This document shows positions 1-8,359 of a stretch of 64,000 nt of DNA, piece after piece. Position 1 is the stretch's first letter, and every line of letters starts with the position of its first letter. Under the pieces are notes generated by a model that had not been told where the DNA came from, did not search any database, and saw only the letters and a program-made list of their open reading frames with translations. The position numbers were made by a program, and so were the translations under genes. Origin of the DNA: Streptomyces actinomycinicus (GTDB taxonomy: Bacteria; Actinomycetota; Actinomycetes; Streptomycetales; Streptomycetaceae); NCBI RefSeq assembly GCF_016741775.1, contig NZ_JAERRK010000011.1, forward strand, positions 62,001 to 126,000. The letters run 5' to 3'.

Positions 1-800
1 ACTGCGCCGACCTCCTGCCGGGCCCCTACGACCTCGTCCTGCACTTCGCCTGCCCGGCCTCGCCCGCCGACTACCTGCGCATGCCCCTGGAGACCCTGGA
101 CGTGGGCAGCCTCGGCACCCGCAACGCACTGGCCGTCGCTCAGCGGGACGGCGCCCGTTTCCTGCTCGCGTCCACCTCCGAGGTGTACGGCGATCCCCAG
201 GTGCACCCGCAGCACGAGGGCTACTGGGGGAACGTGAACCCGGTCGGTCCGCGCAGCGTCTACGACGAGTCCAAACGGTTCGCCGAGGCGCTGGTCACCG
301 CGCACGCCGCCACCAGGGGGACGAACGCCGGGATAGCACGGCTCTTCAACACCTACGGGCCGCGGATGCGAGCCCATGACGGCCGGGCCGTGCCCACCTT
401 CATCTGCCAGGCCCTGGCCGGCGAGCCGCTCACGGTGACCGGCGACGGCAGCCAGACCCGCTCGCTGTGCTACGTGGACGACACGGTCGAAGGCGTGCTG
501 CAGGTGGCGCGGAGCAGGTCCGTGCGCCCGGTGAACATCGGCGGCAGCGACGAGATCACCGTCGCCGAACTGGCCCGCCGGGTGGTCGCCCTCACCGGCT
601 CCCGTTCGCCGATCGCCTTCATCGACCGGCCCGTCGACGATCCCGGCCGGCGCCGCCCCGACACCACCCTCGCCCGTGAGCTGCTCGGCTGGTCGCCGCA
701 GGTGCCGTGGGAGGAGGGCCTGAAGCAGACCATCGCCTACTTCGCGGCCCTGCCCCCGGAACCCGTACCGCGCGCGCAGAGCCCGGCACCGCAGACCTGA
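1..800 (+). CDS. UDP-glucuronate decarboxylase (UDP-xylose synthase), 5' truncated
   Basis: Member of the NAD-dependent epimerase/dehydratase (extended SDR) family. The frame is open from base 3, so the start and the glycine-rich NAD-binding loop lie outside the window. Visible signatures are CPASP near the new N-terminus, STSEVYGDP followed by HPQHEGYWG, and the catalytic Tyr-x3-Lys in YDESK (bases 261-275). That combination is typical of UDP-glucuronate decarboxylase, which turns UDP-glucuronate into UDP-xylose, rather than of ADP-heptose epimerase HldD. It sits 32 bp ahead of a carbamoyltransferase and starts the visible part of the glycan operon. A different nucleotide-sugar substrate cannot be excluded from sequence alone. 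Confidence 0.85.
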   Translation, partial: CADLLPGPYDLVLHFACPASPADYLRMPLETLDVGSLGTRNALAVAQRDGARFLLASTSEVYGDPQVHPQHEGYWGNVNPVGPRSVYDESKRFAEALVTAHAATRGTNAGIARLFNTYGPRMRAHDGRAVPTFICQALAGEPLTVTGDGSQTRSLCYVDDTVEGVLQVARSRSVRPVNIGGSDEITVAELARRVVALTGSRSPIAFIDRPVDDPGRRRPDTTLARELLGWSPQVPWEEGLKQTIAYFAALPPEPVPRAQSPAPQT

Positions 801-832
801 CCCCCGCCCGTCCCCGGCCCTGGAGACAGCGC

Positions 833-2467
833 ATGCACGTCCTCGGTATCAACGCACTCTTCCACGACCCCGCCGCCGCCCTGATCACCGACGGCCGGGT
901 CGTGGCGGCAGCGGAGGAGGAGCGGTTCTCCCGCCGCAAGCACGGCAAGCGGCCCGTACCGTTCTCCGCCTGGGAACTGCCCGGGCAGTCGGCCCGCTGG
1001 TGCCTGGAGCAGGCCGGACTCGCCCCGTGCGACCTCGACGCCGTCGCCTACTCCTACGACCCCGCACTGGCCCGCCCCGCCGAGCACATGGGCCTGCACG
1101 ACCCCTGGGACCACCTGAGGCAGGAGTACGCCCGCCAGGCCCCGCAGTTCCTCGCCGAGGCCCTGCCCGGACTCGACCCGGCGAAGGTGAGGTTCGTCCC
1201 GCACCACGTGGCGCACGCCGCCTCCGCCGGACCGGTGTCGCCCTACCCGGACTGCGCCGTCCTCGTCCTGGACGGCCGCGGCGAGTGCGGCTCCCATCTG
1301 GCCGGCCGCTACACCAACCGGGAGCTGACCGTCCTCGCCACCCAGCAACTGCCGCACTCCCTCGGCCTGTTCTACGAGGACCTCACCGATCACCTCGGAT
1401 TCCTGCGCAGCAGCGACGAGTTCAAGGTGATGGCGCTCGCCTCCTACGGCACCCCGCGCTTCGCCGACCGGCTGCGTGCGTACGTCCACGCCGACGACCG
1501 GGGCGGCTTCACCGCCCGCCCGGTGCCCTGGCCCGACCTCGTCCCGGCCCGCCGGGCCGGCGGCGACTGGAGCCAGGACCACGCCGACCTGGCCGCCAGC
1601 GCCCAGCTCTGCCTGGAGGAGGCCGTACTTGCCCTCGCCCGGTGGCTGCGCGAACACACCGGCGAGGAAGCGCTCACGATGGCCGGCGGCGTCGCGCTGA
1701 ACTGCGTGGCCAACACCCGGCTGTGGCGCGAGAGCGGCTTCCGGCACGTGTGGGTGCAGCCGGCGGCGGGCGACGCCGGCACGGCCCTGGGCGCCGCCGC
1801 CCACGTCGCCGGGCAGAAGGACGCCCTGGAGCCGATGCCGACGGCCGCCCTGGGACGCGGCTGGAGCGACGCCGAACTGCGCACGTGGCTGGAGCGGGCG
1901 GCCGTACCGTACGAGGAGCCCGACGACATCGCCGAGACGGCCGCTCAGGTGCTGGCCGAGGACGGGATCGTGGGGTGGTTCCAGGGGCGCAGCGAGTACG
2001 GGCCGCGCGCACTCGGGCACCGGTCGCTGCTCGCCCACCCCGGCCGGGCGGCCAACCTGGAGCGGCTCAACGCGGTGAAGGGACGCGAGGAGTTCCGGCC
2101 CGTCGCGCCCATGGTGCTCGCCGAGCGCGCGGCCGGCATCTTCGACGGCCCGCTGCCCAGTCCGCACATGCTGTTCGTGCACCGGGTGGCCGGCGACTGG
2201 AAGGCCCGCATCCCGGCCGTCGTCCACGTCGACGGCACGGCCCGCGTGCAGACCGTCGACCGGGCCCAGGAGCCCCTGGTGGCGCGGATGCTCGACGGCT
2301 TCGAGCGGCGCACCGGACTGCCGGTGGTGGTCAACACCAGCCTCAACACCGCCGGCCGGCCCATGGTCGACGACCCCCGGGACGCCCTGGAGTGCTTCGG
2401 CTCGGCCCCCGTCGACCTGCTGGTGCTCGGCCCGTTCGCCGTCCGCCGCGGGAGGGCATTCGCATGA
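833..2467 (+). CDS. NodU/CmcH-type carbamoyltransferase
   Basis: Predicted 544-residue carbamoyltransferase that would transfer a carbamoyl group from carbamoyl phosphate to a sugar hydroxyl through a carbamoyl-adenylate. The N-terminal Kae1-like ATPase domain begins LGINALFHDPAAAL, continues with the AAEEERFSRRKH segment and includes MAGGVALNC. The C-terminal half contains the family block EYGPRALGHRSLLA. The ATG at 833 is chosen because it begins the conserved MHVLGIN strand and has GGAGA about 7 bases upstream. A longer reading frame extends leftward into the preceding gene but has no homology there. It overlaps the next gene by ATGA, so it is translationally coupled in the glycan operon. 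Confidence 0.9.
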   Translation: MHVLGINALFHDPAAALITDGRVVAAAEEERFSRRKHGKRPVPFSAWELPGQSARWCLEQAGLAPCDLDAVAYSYDPALARPAEHMGLHDPWDHLRQEYARQAPQFLAEALPGLDPAKVRFVPHHVAHAASAGPVSPYPDCAVLVLDGRGECGSHLAGRYTNRELTVLATQQLPHSLGLFYEDLTDHLGFLRSSDEFKVMALASYGTPRFADRLRAYVHADDRGGFTARPVPWPDLVPARRAGGDWSQDHADLAASAQLCLEEAVLALARWLREHTGEEALTMAGGVALNCVANTRLWRESGFRHVWVQPAAGDAGTALGAAAHVAGQKDALEPMPTAALGRGWSDAELRTWLERAAVPYEEPDDIAETAAQVLAEDGIVGWFQGRSEYGPRALGHRSLLAHPGRAANLERLNAVKGREEFRPVAPMVLAERAAGIFDGPLPSPHMLFVHRVAGDWKARIPAVVHVDGTARVQTVDRAQEPLVARMLDGFERRTGLPVVVNTSLNTAGRPMVDDPRDALECFGSAPVDLLVLGPFAVRRGRAFA

Positions 2468-3459
2468 GCGACGCACCCGCCTACACCGTCGTCGTCCCCA
2501 CCATCGGCCGCCCCTGCCTGGCCGAGTGCCTGCACGCACTCGCCGACGCCGGGGGCCATCCACCGCACGAGGTGGTCGTCGTGGACGACCGGCCCGCGCC
2601 CGACGGTGACCTGCCGCTGACCGCGGCCGGGCAGCTCCTGGACCGGGTGCGCACCCTGCGCACCGGCGGCAAGGGGCCGGCCGCCGCACGCAACGCGGGC
2701 TGGCACACCGTCCGTACGCCCTGGACGGTCTTCCTGGACGACGACGTCCAGGTGCTGCCGGACTGGTCCCGGCGGCTCGCCGCGGACCTGCGCGAGGCCG
2801 GTCCGGACGTCGGCGGTGTCCAGGGGCGGCTGCGGGTCCCCCTGCCCACGGACCGCCGGCCCACCGACTGGGAACGCACCACCAAGGGCCTGGAGAACGC
2901 CGCCTGGGCCACCGCCGACATGGCCTACCGCACCGAGGCGCTCAAGCGCACCGGCGGCTTCGACGAGCGGTTCCCGCGGGCGTTCCGGGAGGACGCCGAC
3001 CTCGCCCTGCGCGTGCAGCGCTGCGGCTGGACCCTGGTCCGGGGCGGCCGGATCACCCGGCACCCGGTCCGCGCGGCCCACTGGTGGGCCTCGCTGCCGG
3101 CGCAGCGCGGCAACGCCGACGACGCCCTGATGAACCGGCTGCACGGCCGCGACTGGTGGGACCGCGCGCAGGCGCCCCGCGGCCGGCTGCCCCGTCACCT
3201 GGCGGTCACCGGCGCGGCCCTGGCCGCCGCCGGCTGTGCCCTGGCCGGACGGCGCCGGGCCGCGACGGCCTGCGCGGCCCTGTGGGCCCTGGGCACCGCC
3301 GAGTTCGCCCTGGCCCGCATCCTGCCCGGACCGCGCACCGCCGGCGAGATCGCCGGGATGCTGGGCACCAGTGTGCTCATCCCGCCCCTCGCCGTCCGGC
3401 ACCGGCTGCGCGGAGCCCTCCGCCACCGGCACGCCGAACCCCTGGGAGGTGCCGGGTGA
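2464..3459 (+). CDS. GT2 family glycosyltransferase with C-terminal membrane segments
   Basis: 331-residue GT-A glycosyltransferase. The nucleotide-sugar binding strand VVVVDDRP lies near residue 40, the metal-binding LDDD at 91-94, and a conserved FREDADLALR segment near residue 175 matches the acceptor/catalytic ED motif of the family. After about residue 240 the chain becomes alanine- and leucine-rich, with probable membrane-spanning helices, so the enzyme is likely held at the inner face of the membrane. The start overlaps the carbamoyltransferase stop (ATGA), and the stop overlaps the next GTG start. Sugar donor and acceptor cannot be read from the sequence; the neighbouring heptose genes suggest a heptose-containing glycan. 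Confidence 0.87.
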   Translation: MSDAPAYTVVVPTIGRPCLAECLHALADAGGHPPHEVVVVDDRPAPDGDLPLTAAGQLLDRVRTLRTGGKGPAAARNAGWHTVRTPWTVFLDDDVQVLPDWSRRLAADLREAGPDVGGVQGRLRVPLPTDRRPTDWERTTKGLENAAWATADMAYRTEALKRTGGFDERFPRAFREDADLALRVQRCGWTLVRGGRITRHPVRAAHWWASLPAQRGNADDALMNRLHGRDWWDRAQAPRGRLPRHLAVTGAALAAAGCALAGRRRAATACAALWALGTAEFALARILPGPRTAGEIAGMLGTSVLIPPLAVRHRLRGALRHRHAEPLGGAG

Positions 3460-4394
3460 CCACCGTCGCAGCCGTCCTGTTCGACCGCGACGGCACCCTC
3501 GTGGCGGACGTGCCGTACAACGGCGACCCGGACCGGGTCCGGCTGCTGCCCGGCGCCGCGGAGGCGGTCGCGCTGGCCCGGTCCCGCGGCCTGGCCACCG
3601 GCGTGGTCAGCAACCAGTCCGGCATCGGGCGCGGACTGCTCACCGCCGAGCAGGTGCGTGCCGTGAACGCGCGTGCCGACGCCCTGCTGGGCGGGGTGGA
3701 CACCTGGGTGTTCTGCCCGCACGCCCCCGACGCCGGCTGCCCCTGCCGCAAGCCCCGGCCCGGCCTGATCCACGCGGCCGCCGCCCGGCTGGGCGTACCG
3801 GCCGCCGCGTGCCTGGTGATCGGTGACATCGCCGCGGACCTGCTGGCCGCGCGCGCTGCGGGCGCCCGAGGCGCGCTCGTCCCGAACGCGGCCACGGCAC
3901 CGGCGGAAGTGAAACGTTTCGCCGAACAGAGCTTCCCGGATCTGCTCACCGCGGTACGCAGGGCACTCGACACGCCCGCAGGGCCCGACGTGCCGGCCGG
4001 GTCCGGCGGCCCCGCGGGGCCCGACGTGCCGGCGGGCTCCGACGCGCCGGCGGGGTTCGGCAGGCCCGGAGGGCCAGAGTCCGCCACGTCGGCGAGGATC
4101 GGCAGGCGGGCGGGGTCCGAAGTACCGACGGGTGACGGCAGGCCCGTGGGGCCGGGTGACGGCAGGCCCGTGGGTCCGATGTCCGGCAGGCCCGTGGGGC
4201 CGGGGTCCGGTGAACCCGTGGGGCCGGGGTCTGGCGGGCCCGTGGGGCTGGGGTCTTGTGGGCCCGTGGGGCTGGGGTCTTGTGGGCCCGTGGGGCTGGG
4301 GTCTTGTGGGCCCGTGGGGTCGGGGTCTGGTGGGCCCGTGGGGTTCGGTGGGCCCGTGGGGTTCGGCGGGTGTGGGGGGAGGCCGTCGGCATGA
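3456..4394 (+). CDS. gmhB: GmhB-like D,D-heptose 1,7-bisphosphate 7-phosphatase with repeat tail
   Basis: HAD-superfamily phosphatase of the HisB/GmhB subgroup, expected to remove the 7-phosphate from heptose 1,7-bisphosphate. The GTG start overlaps the previous stop. Residues 10-15 give DRDGTL with the nucleophile Asp10 and acid/base Asp12. SNQSG near residue 52 is motif II, CPHAPDAGCPCRKP is the zinc loop typical of GmhB, and GDIAAD is the motif III aspartate pair. The catalytic domain ends near residue 175. The remaining 137 residues are a Gly/Pro/Val-rich tail (units such as GPVGLGSC) encoded by tandem repeats, which is not part of the usual family of about 180-190 residues. Function of the tail is unknown. 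Confidence 0.85.
   Translation: MTTVAAVLFDRDGTLVADVPYNGDPDRVRLLPGAAEAVALARSRGLATGVVSNQSGIGRGLLTAEQVRAVNARADALLGGVDTWVFCPHAPDAGCPCRKPRPGLIHAAAARLGVPAAACLVIGDIAADLLAARAAGARGALVPNAATAPAEVKRFAEQSFPDLLTAVRRALDTPAGPDVPAGSGGPAGPDVPAGSDAPAGFGRPGGPESATSARIGRRAGSEVPTGDGRPVGPGDGRPVGPMSGRPVGPGSGEPVGPGSGGPVGLGSCGPVGLGSCGPVGLGSCGPVGSGSGGPVGFGGPVGFGGCGGRPSA
4134..4375 (+). repeat. 24-bp tandem repeats encoding a GPVG-rich C-terminal tail
   Basis: Three perfect consecutive 24-bp units occupy 4237-4260, 4261-4284 and 4285-4308, each encoding GPVGLGSC. Degenerate 15-24 bp copies surround them. The period is always a multiple of three, so the frame of the GmhB homologue stays open and yields a collagen-like tail. 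The strong strand asymmetry (G-rich on the + strand) suggests replication slippage. Confidence 0.9.
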
Positions 4395-5401
4395 GGTCGC
4401 TCGTCGTCCGGCTCGACAGCTTCGGGGACGTCCTGCTCGCCGGCCCCGCCGTACGCGCCGTCGCCGCCCACAGCACGCACGTCACCCTGCTGTGTGGCCC
4501 CCGCGGCGCGGACGCCGCCCGGCTGCTGCCCGGCGTCGACGAGGTCCTGGTGTGGGAGTCCCCCTGGGAGGGCTTCGACCCGCCCCCGGTCAGCCCGCCG
4601 GACATCGACCGCATCCTCGGCCGGCTGCGCACCGGCGCGTACGACACCGCCCTCGTCCTCACCTCGTTCCACCAGAGCCCGCTGCCCACCGCGCTGCTGC
4701 TGCGACTCGCCGGCGTCGGCCGGATCGGCGCCGACAGCACCGACCACCCCGGCCGGCTCCTCGACGTACGCCACCGGCGGCTGCCCGGCCGGCACGAGGC
4801 CGAGGCGGCCCTGGACACCGCCGCCGCCCTGGGCTTCCGGCCGCCCCCCGGCGACGACGGGCGGCTGCGCGTCCTCCCGCCCCCGGACACCGGCGGCCTG
4901 ACGGGCCACGGCCCGTACGTCGTCCTGCACCCCGGCGCCAGTGCCCCCGCCCGCGCCTGGAGTCCCCACCGCTGCGCGGAGGCCGTCGCCCTGCTCGCCG
5001 ACGCCGGGCACCGCGTCGTCGTCACCGGAGGGCCCGCCGAGACGGCCCTCACCCGGCAGGTGAGCGGCGACCTGGCCGTGGACCTCGGCGGCCGGACCTC
5101 CCCGCGCACCCTCGCCGGTGTGCTGCGCACGGCCGACGCCGTCGTCAGCGCCAACACCGGCCCCGCACATCTGGCCGCCGCCGTCGGCACCCCCGTCGTG
5201 TCGCTGTTCTCGCCCGTCGTACCGGCCGGGCGCTGGGCGCCGTACGGCGTCCCCGTCATCCTGCTCGGCGACCAGTCGGCGCTGTGCGCGGACACCCGGG
5301 CCCTCACCTGCCCGGTGCCCGGACACCCCTGCCTGGACGAGGTCACCGGACAGGACGTGGTGCGCGCGGTCCACAAGCTCATCCAGGAGCGGCACTCATG
5401 A
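4391..5401 (+). CDS. GT9 family (ADP-heptose) glycosyltransferase
   Basis: 336-residue GT-B enzyme of the lipopolysaccharide heptosyltransferase family. The N-terminus, MRSLVVRLDSFGDVLLAGPA, is the typical GT9 acceptor-side start with the catalytic aspartate segment. The donor-binding half has HPGAS near residue 180, VVVTGGPAE, and the ANTGPAHLAAAVGTP signature near residue 255. The ATG overlaps the GmhB stop by ATGA and is used in preference to an upstream ATG inside the repeat. With a GmhA, GmhB and HldE set in the same operon, an ADP-heptose donor is a reasonable inference. The acceptor is unknown because streptomycetes lack lipopolysaccharide. Confidence 0.88.
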   Translation: MRSLVVRLDSFGDVLLAGPAVRAVAAHSTHVTLLCGPRGADAARLLPGVDEVLVWESPWEGFDPPPVSPPDIDRILGRLRTGAYDTALVLTSFHQSPLPTALLLRLAGVGRIGADSTDHPGRLLDVRHRRLPGRHEAEAALDTAAALGFRPPPGDDGRLRVLPPPDTGGLTGHGPYVVLHPGASAPARAWSPHRCAEAVALLADAGHRVVVTGGPAETALTRQVSGDLAVDLGGRTSPRTLAGVLRTADAVVSANTGPAHLAAAVGTPVVSLFSPVVPAGRWAPYGVPVILLGDQSALCADTRALTCPVPGHPCLDEVTGQDVVRAVHKLIQERHS

Positions 5402-6360
5402 ACATCCTCGTATGGCACGTGCACGGATCCTGGCTCACCGCCTTCGTGCAGGGCCCCCACACCTACCTCGTCCCGGTCACCGGGGACCGCGGACCCGACG
5501 GCCGCGGCCGGGCGCTGACCTGGGACTGGCCGCGGTCCGTGCGGGAACGCACGCCCCGCGAACTCCGGGACTGCGACCTCGGCCTGATGGTCCTGCAGCG
5601 CCCGCACGAACTCGACCTGGCCCTGCGCTGGACCGGCCGCCGGCCCGGCGTGGACGTGCCCGCCGTGTACGTCGAGCACAACAGCCCCGACGCGACACCC
5701 GAGCGGCAGCTCCATCCGCTGGCCGGGCAGTCGGAGATCCCCGTCGTCCACGTCACCCACTTCAACCGGCTGATGTGGGACAGCGGCCGGGCCCCGACCG
5801 AGGTCGTGGAGCACGGCGTCATCGACCCCGGCCACCGCTGGACCGGCACCGAACGCCGCGCGGCCGTCGTGGTCAACGAGCCCGTGCGCAGGGGCCGTAC
5901 GACGGGCACCGACCTGCTGCCGCGGTTCGCCCGGGCGGCCCCCCTGGACGTGTTCGGGATGCGCACCGAGGGACTCGCCGAGCACCTCGGCCTGCCCCCC
6001 GGCCGCTGCCGCGCCCGGGACCTGCCGCAGCACGAGCTGCACCGCGAGATGGCCCGGTGCCGGGTCTATCTGCATCCCGTGCGCTGGACCTCGCTCGGCC
6101 TCTCCCTGCTGGAGGCCATGTTCCTGGGCATGCCGGTGGTCGCCCTGGACACCACCGAGGTCCGCGAAGCCGTACCCGAGGGCGCCGGGGTGGTCTCGAA
6201 CCGCCTCGACGTGCTGGAGGACGCCGTAGGGGCCTTCCTCGCCGATCCCGGACTGGCCCGCTGTACCGGCGAGGCCGCCCGGGCCGCGGCCCGCGCCCGC
6301 TACGGAGAGCGGCGCTTCCTGGACGACTGGGAGCGCCTGATCAAGGAGGTCACCCGATGA
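5398..6360 (+). CDS. GT-B glycosyltransferase (group 1-like)
   Basis: 320-residue protein beginning MNILVWHVHGSW. The C-terminal half contains the GT4-style donor-binding block: SLGLSLLEAMFLGMPVVALD near residues 235-255, followed by a region resembling the usual post-EAMA helix. The N-terminal half is shorter than in most GT4 enzymes and contains VYVEHNSP and HVTHFNR, where acceptor-side residues are expected. Start and stop overlap both neighbours by ATGA, so it belongs firmly to the same operon. It is probably another transferase building the same glycan. I cannot name donor or acceptor. Confidence 0.78.
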   Translation: MNILVWHVHGSWLTAFVQGPHTYLVPVTGDRGPDGRGRALTWDWPRSVRERTPRELRDCDLGLMVLQRPHELDLALRWTGRRPGVDVPAVYVEHNSPDATPERQLHPLAGQSEIPVVHVTHFNRLMWDSGRAPTEVVEHGVIDPGHRWTGTERRAAVVVNEPVRRGRTTGTDLLPRFARAAPLDVFGMRTEGLAEHLGLPPGRCRARDLPQHELHREMARCRVYLHPVRWTSLGLSLLEAMFLGMPVVALDTTEVREAVPEGAGVVSNRLDVLEDAVGAFLADPGLARCTGEAARAAARARYGERRFLDDWERLIKEVTR

Positions 6361-7589
6361 GCCGCATTCCGCACACGGCCGGGCGCGTCGCCATGGTCTC
6401 CGAGCACGCCAGCCCGCTGGCCGCACTCGGCGGTCCGGACGCGGGCGGGCAGAACGTGTACGTGGCGCAGGTCGCCCGGCAGCTCGCCAGGAAGGGATAC
6501 CGGGTCACCGTGTACACCCGCCGGGACTCGGAGGGCCTGCCGGACCGGGTGACCCTGATCGACGGGGTGCAGGTGGTGCACGTGCCCGCCGGGCCGCCCG
6601 CACCCGTCCCCAAGGACGAACTCCTGCCGCACATGGACGAGTTCGGGGAGTTCCTGGCCCGCCAGTGGGCGCACTCCCCGCCGGACGTGGTGCACTCCCA
6701 CTTCTGGATGTCGGGCCTGGCCGCCCTGGCCGGCGCCCGGGGACCCGGCGTCCCCGTCGTGCAGACCTACCACGCCCTCGGCACGGTGAAGAAGCGCTAC
6801 CAGGGCCCCGCCGACACCAGCCCGCCGCAGCGCCTCGCCATCGAGGAGGCCATCGGTCACGAGTGCGCCCGGATCATCGCCACCTGCAGCGACGAGGTGG
6901 CCGAACTGAAGGCCATGGGCCTGCCCGAGGACCGCATCAGCATCGTGCCCTGCGGCGTCGATCCCGACCAGTTCGCCCCCGCCGCCCGCACCCGTCCCCC
7001 CGGCGTACGCCGCCGGCTGCTGGCCGTCGGCCGGCTCGTGCCCCGCAAGGGCTTCGACCGGGCCATCCGCGCCCTGGCCGGGATCCCCGACGCCGAACTC
7101 CTCATCGCCGGCGGCCCCGAGGCCGACCTGCTCGGCACCGACGCCGAGGCCGCCCGCCTCTACGCCGTGGCCGGTGAACACGGCGTCGCCGACCGGGTCA
7201 CCCTGCTCGGCGGCGTCGGCCGGGCCCGCATGCCGCGGCTGATGTCCAGTGCCGACCTGGTGCTCTCGCTGCCCGTGTACGAGCCTTTCGGCATCGTTCC
7301 GCTGGAGGCCATGGCCTGCGCCACGCCGGTCGTCGCCACGGCGGTCGGCGGCCAGCTCGACACGGTCGTGGACGGCACCACCGGCGTCCTGGTCCCCGCC
7401 GACCACGACTACGACCTCAGCGCGGCCGTCCGCACCCTGCTCGCCGACCCGGAACGGCTCGCCCGCTACGGAGCCGCCGGGCGCGACCGGGTGCTCAACC
7501 ACTACACCTGGGACCGGGTGGCCGAGGGCGTGGCCGCGGTCTACGACGACGTGTCCCCGGCCCGCTCGCTCTCGGGGGTGGTCCGATGA
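6357..7589 (+). CDS. GT4 family glycosyltransferase
   Basis: 410-residue GT4 retaining glycosyltransferase. The N-terminal GGPDAGGQNVYVAQVA loop and VVHSHFWMSGLAA are characteristic of the MshA/sucrose-phosphate-synthase-like branch. The donor half has PCGVDPDQF near residue 205, GRLVPRKGF near 230, and EPFGIVPLEAMACATPVV near 310, which includes the EX7E motif. It is coupled to both neighbours by ATGA overlaps. Its place between the heptosyltransferase block and the GmhA/HldE pair suggests it adds one sugar of the same polymer rather than acting in mycothiol synthesis. Confidence 0.87.
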   Translation: MSRIPHTAGRVAMVSEHASPLAALGGPDAGGQNVYVAQVARQLARKGYRVTVYTRRDSEGLPDRVTLIDGVQVVHVPAGPPAPVPKDELLPHMDEFGEFLARQWAHSPPDVVHSHFWMSGLAALAGARGPGVPVVQTYHALGTVKKRYQGPADTSPPQRLAIEEAIGHECARIIATCSDEVAELKAMGLPEDRISIVPCGVDPDQFAPAARTRPPGVRRRLLAVGRLVPRKGFDRAIRALAGIPDAELLIAGGPEADLLGTDAEAARLYAVAGEHGVADRVTLLGGVGRARMPRLMSSADLVLSLPVYEPFGIVPLEAMACATPVVATAVGGQLDTVVDGTTGVLVPADHDYDLSAAVRTLLADPERLARYGAAGRDRVLNHYTWDRVAEGVAAVYDDVSPARSLSGVVR

Positions 7590-8359
7590 ACGGCCGTCCG
7601 GTGAACACCGTCAACGACACCGCGCACTGCGACGACCTCGCCAAGGCCCTCGAGGCGTTCCGCGAGCACGGCCCGCTGATCGAGCGCTGGGGCGCCGAAC
7701 TGGCCCGGCGGCTGGGCTCCGGCTCGCGGCTGCTCGTCGCGGGCAACGGCGGCAGCGCCGCGCAGGCACAGCACCTCACCGCCGAACTCGTCGGCCGCTA
7801 CCGCGACGACCGGCCGCCGTTCTCCGCGGTCGCCCTGCACGCCGACACCTCCTCCACCACCGCGATCGCCAACGACTACGGCGTCCAGGAGGTCTTCGCA
7901 CGGCAGACCGCCGCGCACGGCCGGCCCGGCGACGTGCTGATGCTGCTCTCCACCAGCGGCGCCAGCGCCAACCTGCTCACCGCCGCCGAGTGCGCCCGCC
8001 AAAGGGGCATGGCGGTGTGGGCGCTGACCGGGCGGGCGCCCAATCCGCTGCAGCTCGGCGCGGACGAGGCGCTGTGCGTCGACACTCCCGTCGCCGCCAC
8101 CGTCCAGGAACTCCACCTGGTCGCCGTGCACATGCTCTGCGAATCCTTCGACCAGGCCGTCGAGCGCGGGGAGACCGGCCGCAGCGCCGGCAGCGTCGGG
8201 GGCGGTGCCGACAGCGTCGGCCGCGCCGGCACGGGCGGCCCCAGCGGCACCGGCGGACGTAGTGGCACCGGCGGACGTGCCTGCGGCGACGTACGCAACG
8301 CCACGGGCGGACGTACCGCGTCCGGTACACCGGTGGCCGAGAGGAAGGGACACGCATGA
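7586..8359 (+). CDS. gmhA: GmhA-like sedoheptulose 7-phosphate isomerase (SIS domain)
   Basis: 257-residue SIS-domain protein predicted to convert sedoheptulose 7-phosphate to D-glycero-D-manno-heptose 7-phosphate. Recognisable elements are GNGGSAAQAQHLTAEL near residue 55 (phosphate loop and catalytic glutamate), STSGASAN near 115, and QELHLVAVHMLCE near 175, carrying the conserved Gln and His. The SIS domain ends at about residue 195. The remaining 60 residues are low-complexity Gly/Ser/Thr with GTGGRS-like repeats, again an extension absent from typical GmhA (about 190 residues). ATGA overlaps on both sides place it between the GT4 gene and hldE. Confidence 0.88.
   Translation: MNGRPVNTVNDTAHCDDLAKALEAFREHGPLIERWGAELARRLGSGSRLLVAGNGGSAAQAQHLTAELVGRYRDDRPPFSAVALHADTSSTTAIANDYGVQEVFARQTAAHGRPGDVLMLLSTSGASANLLTAAECARQRGMAVWALTGRAPNPLQLGADEALCVDTPVAATVQELHLVAVHMLCESFDQAVERGETGRSAGSVGGGADSVGRAGTGGPSGTGGRSGTGGRACGDVRNATGGRTASGTPVAERKGHA

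Noticed and set aside
737..2689. Very long open frames on the opposite strand of most genes (for example minus strand 737-2689, 3377-5395, 38438-40963)
   Set aside because: They mirror real genes in high-GC DNA, where third-position G/C removes stops from antisense frames. Their translations are Arg/Ala/Gly/Pro-rich without domains, and they span several real genes.
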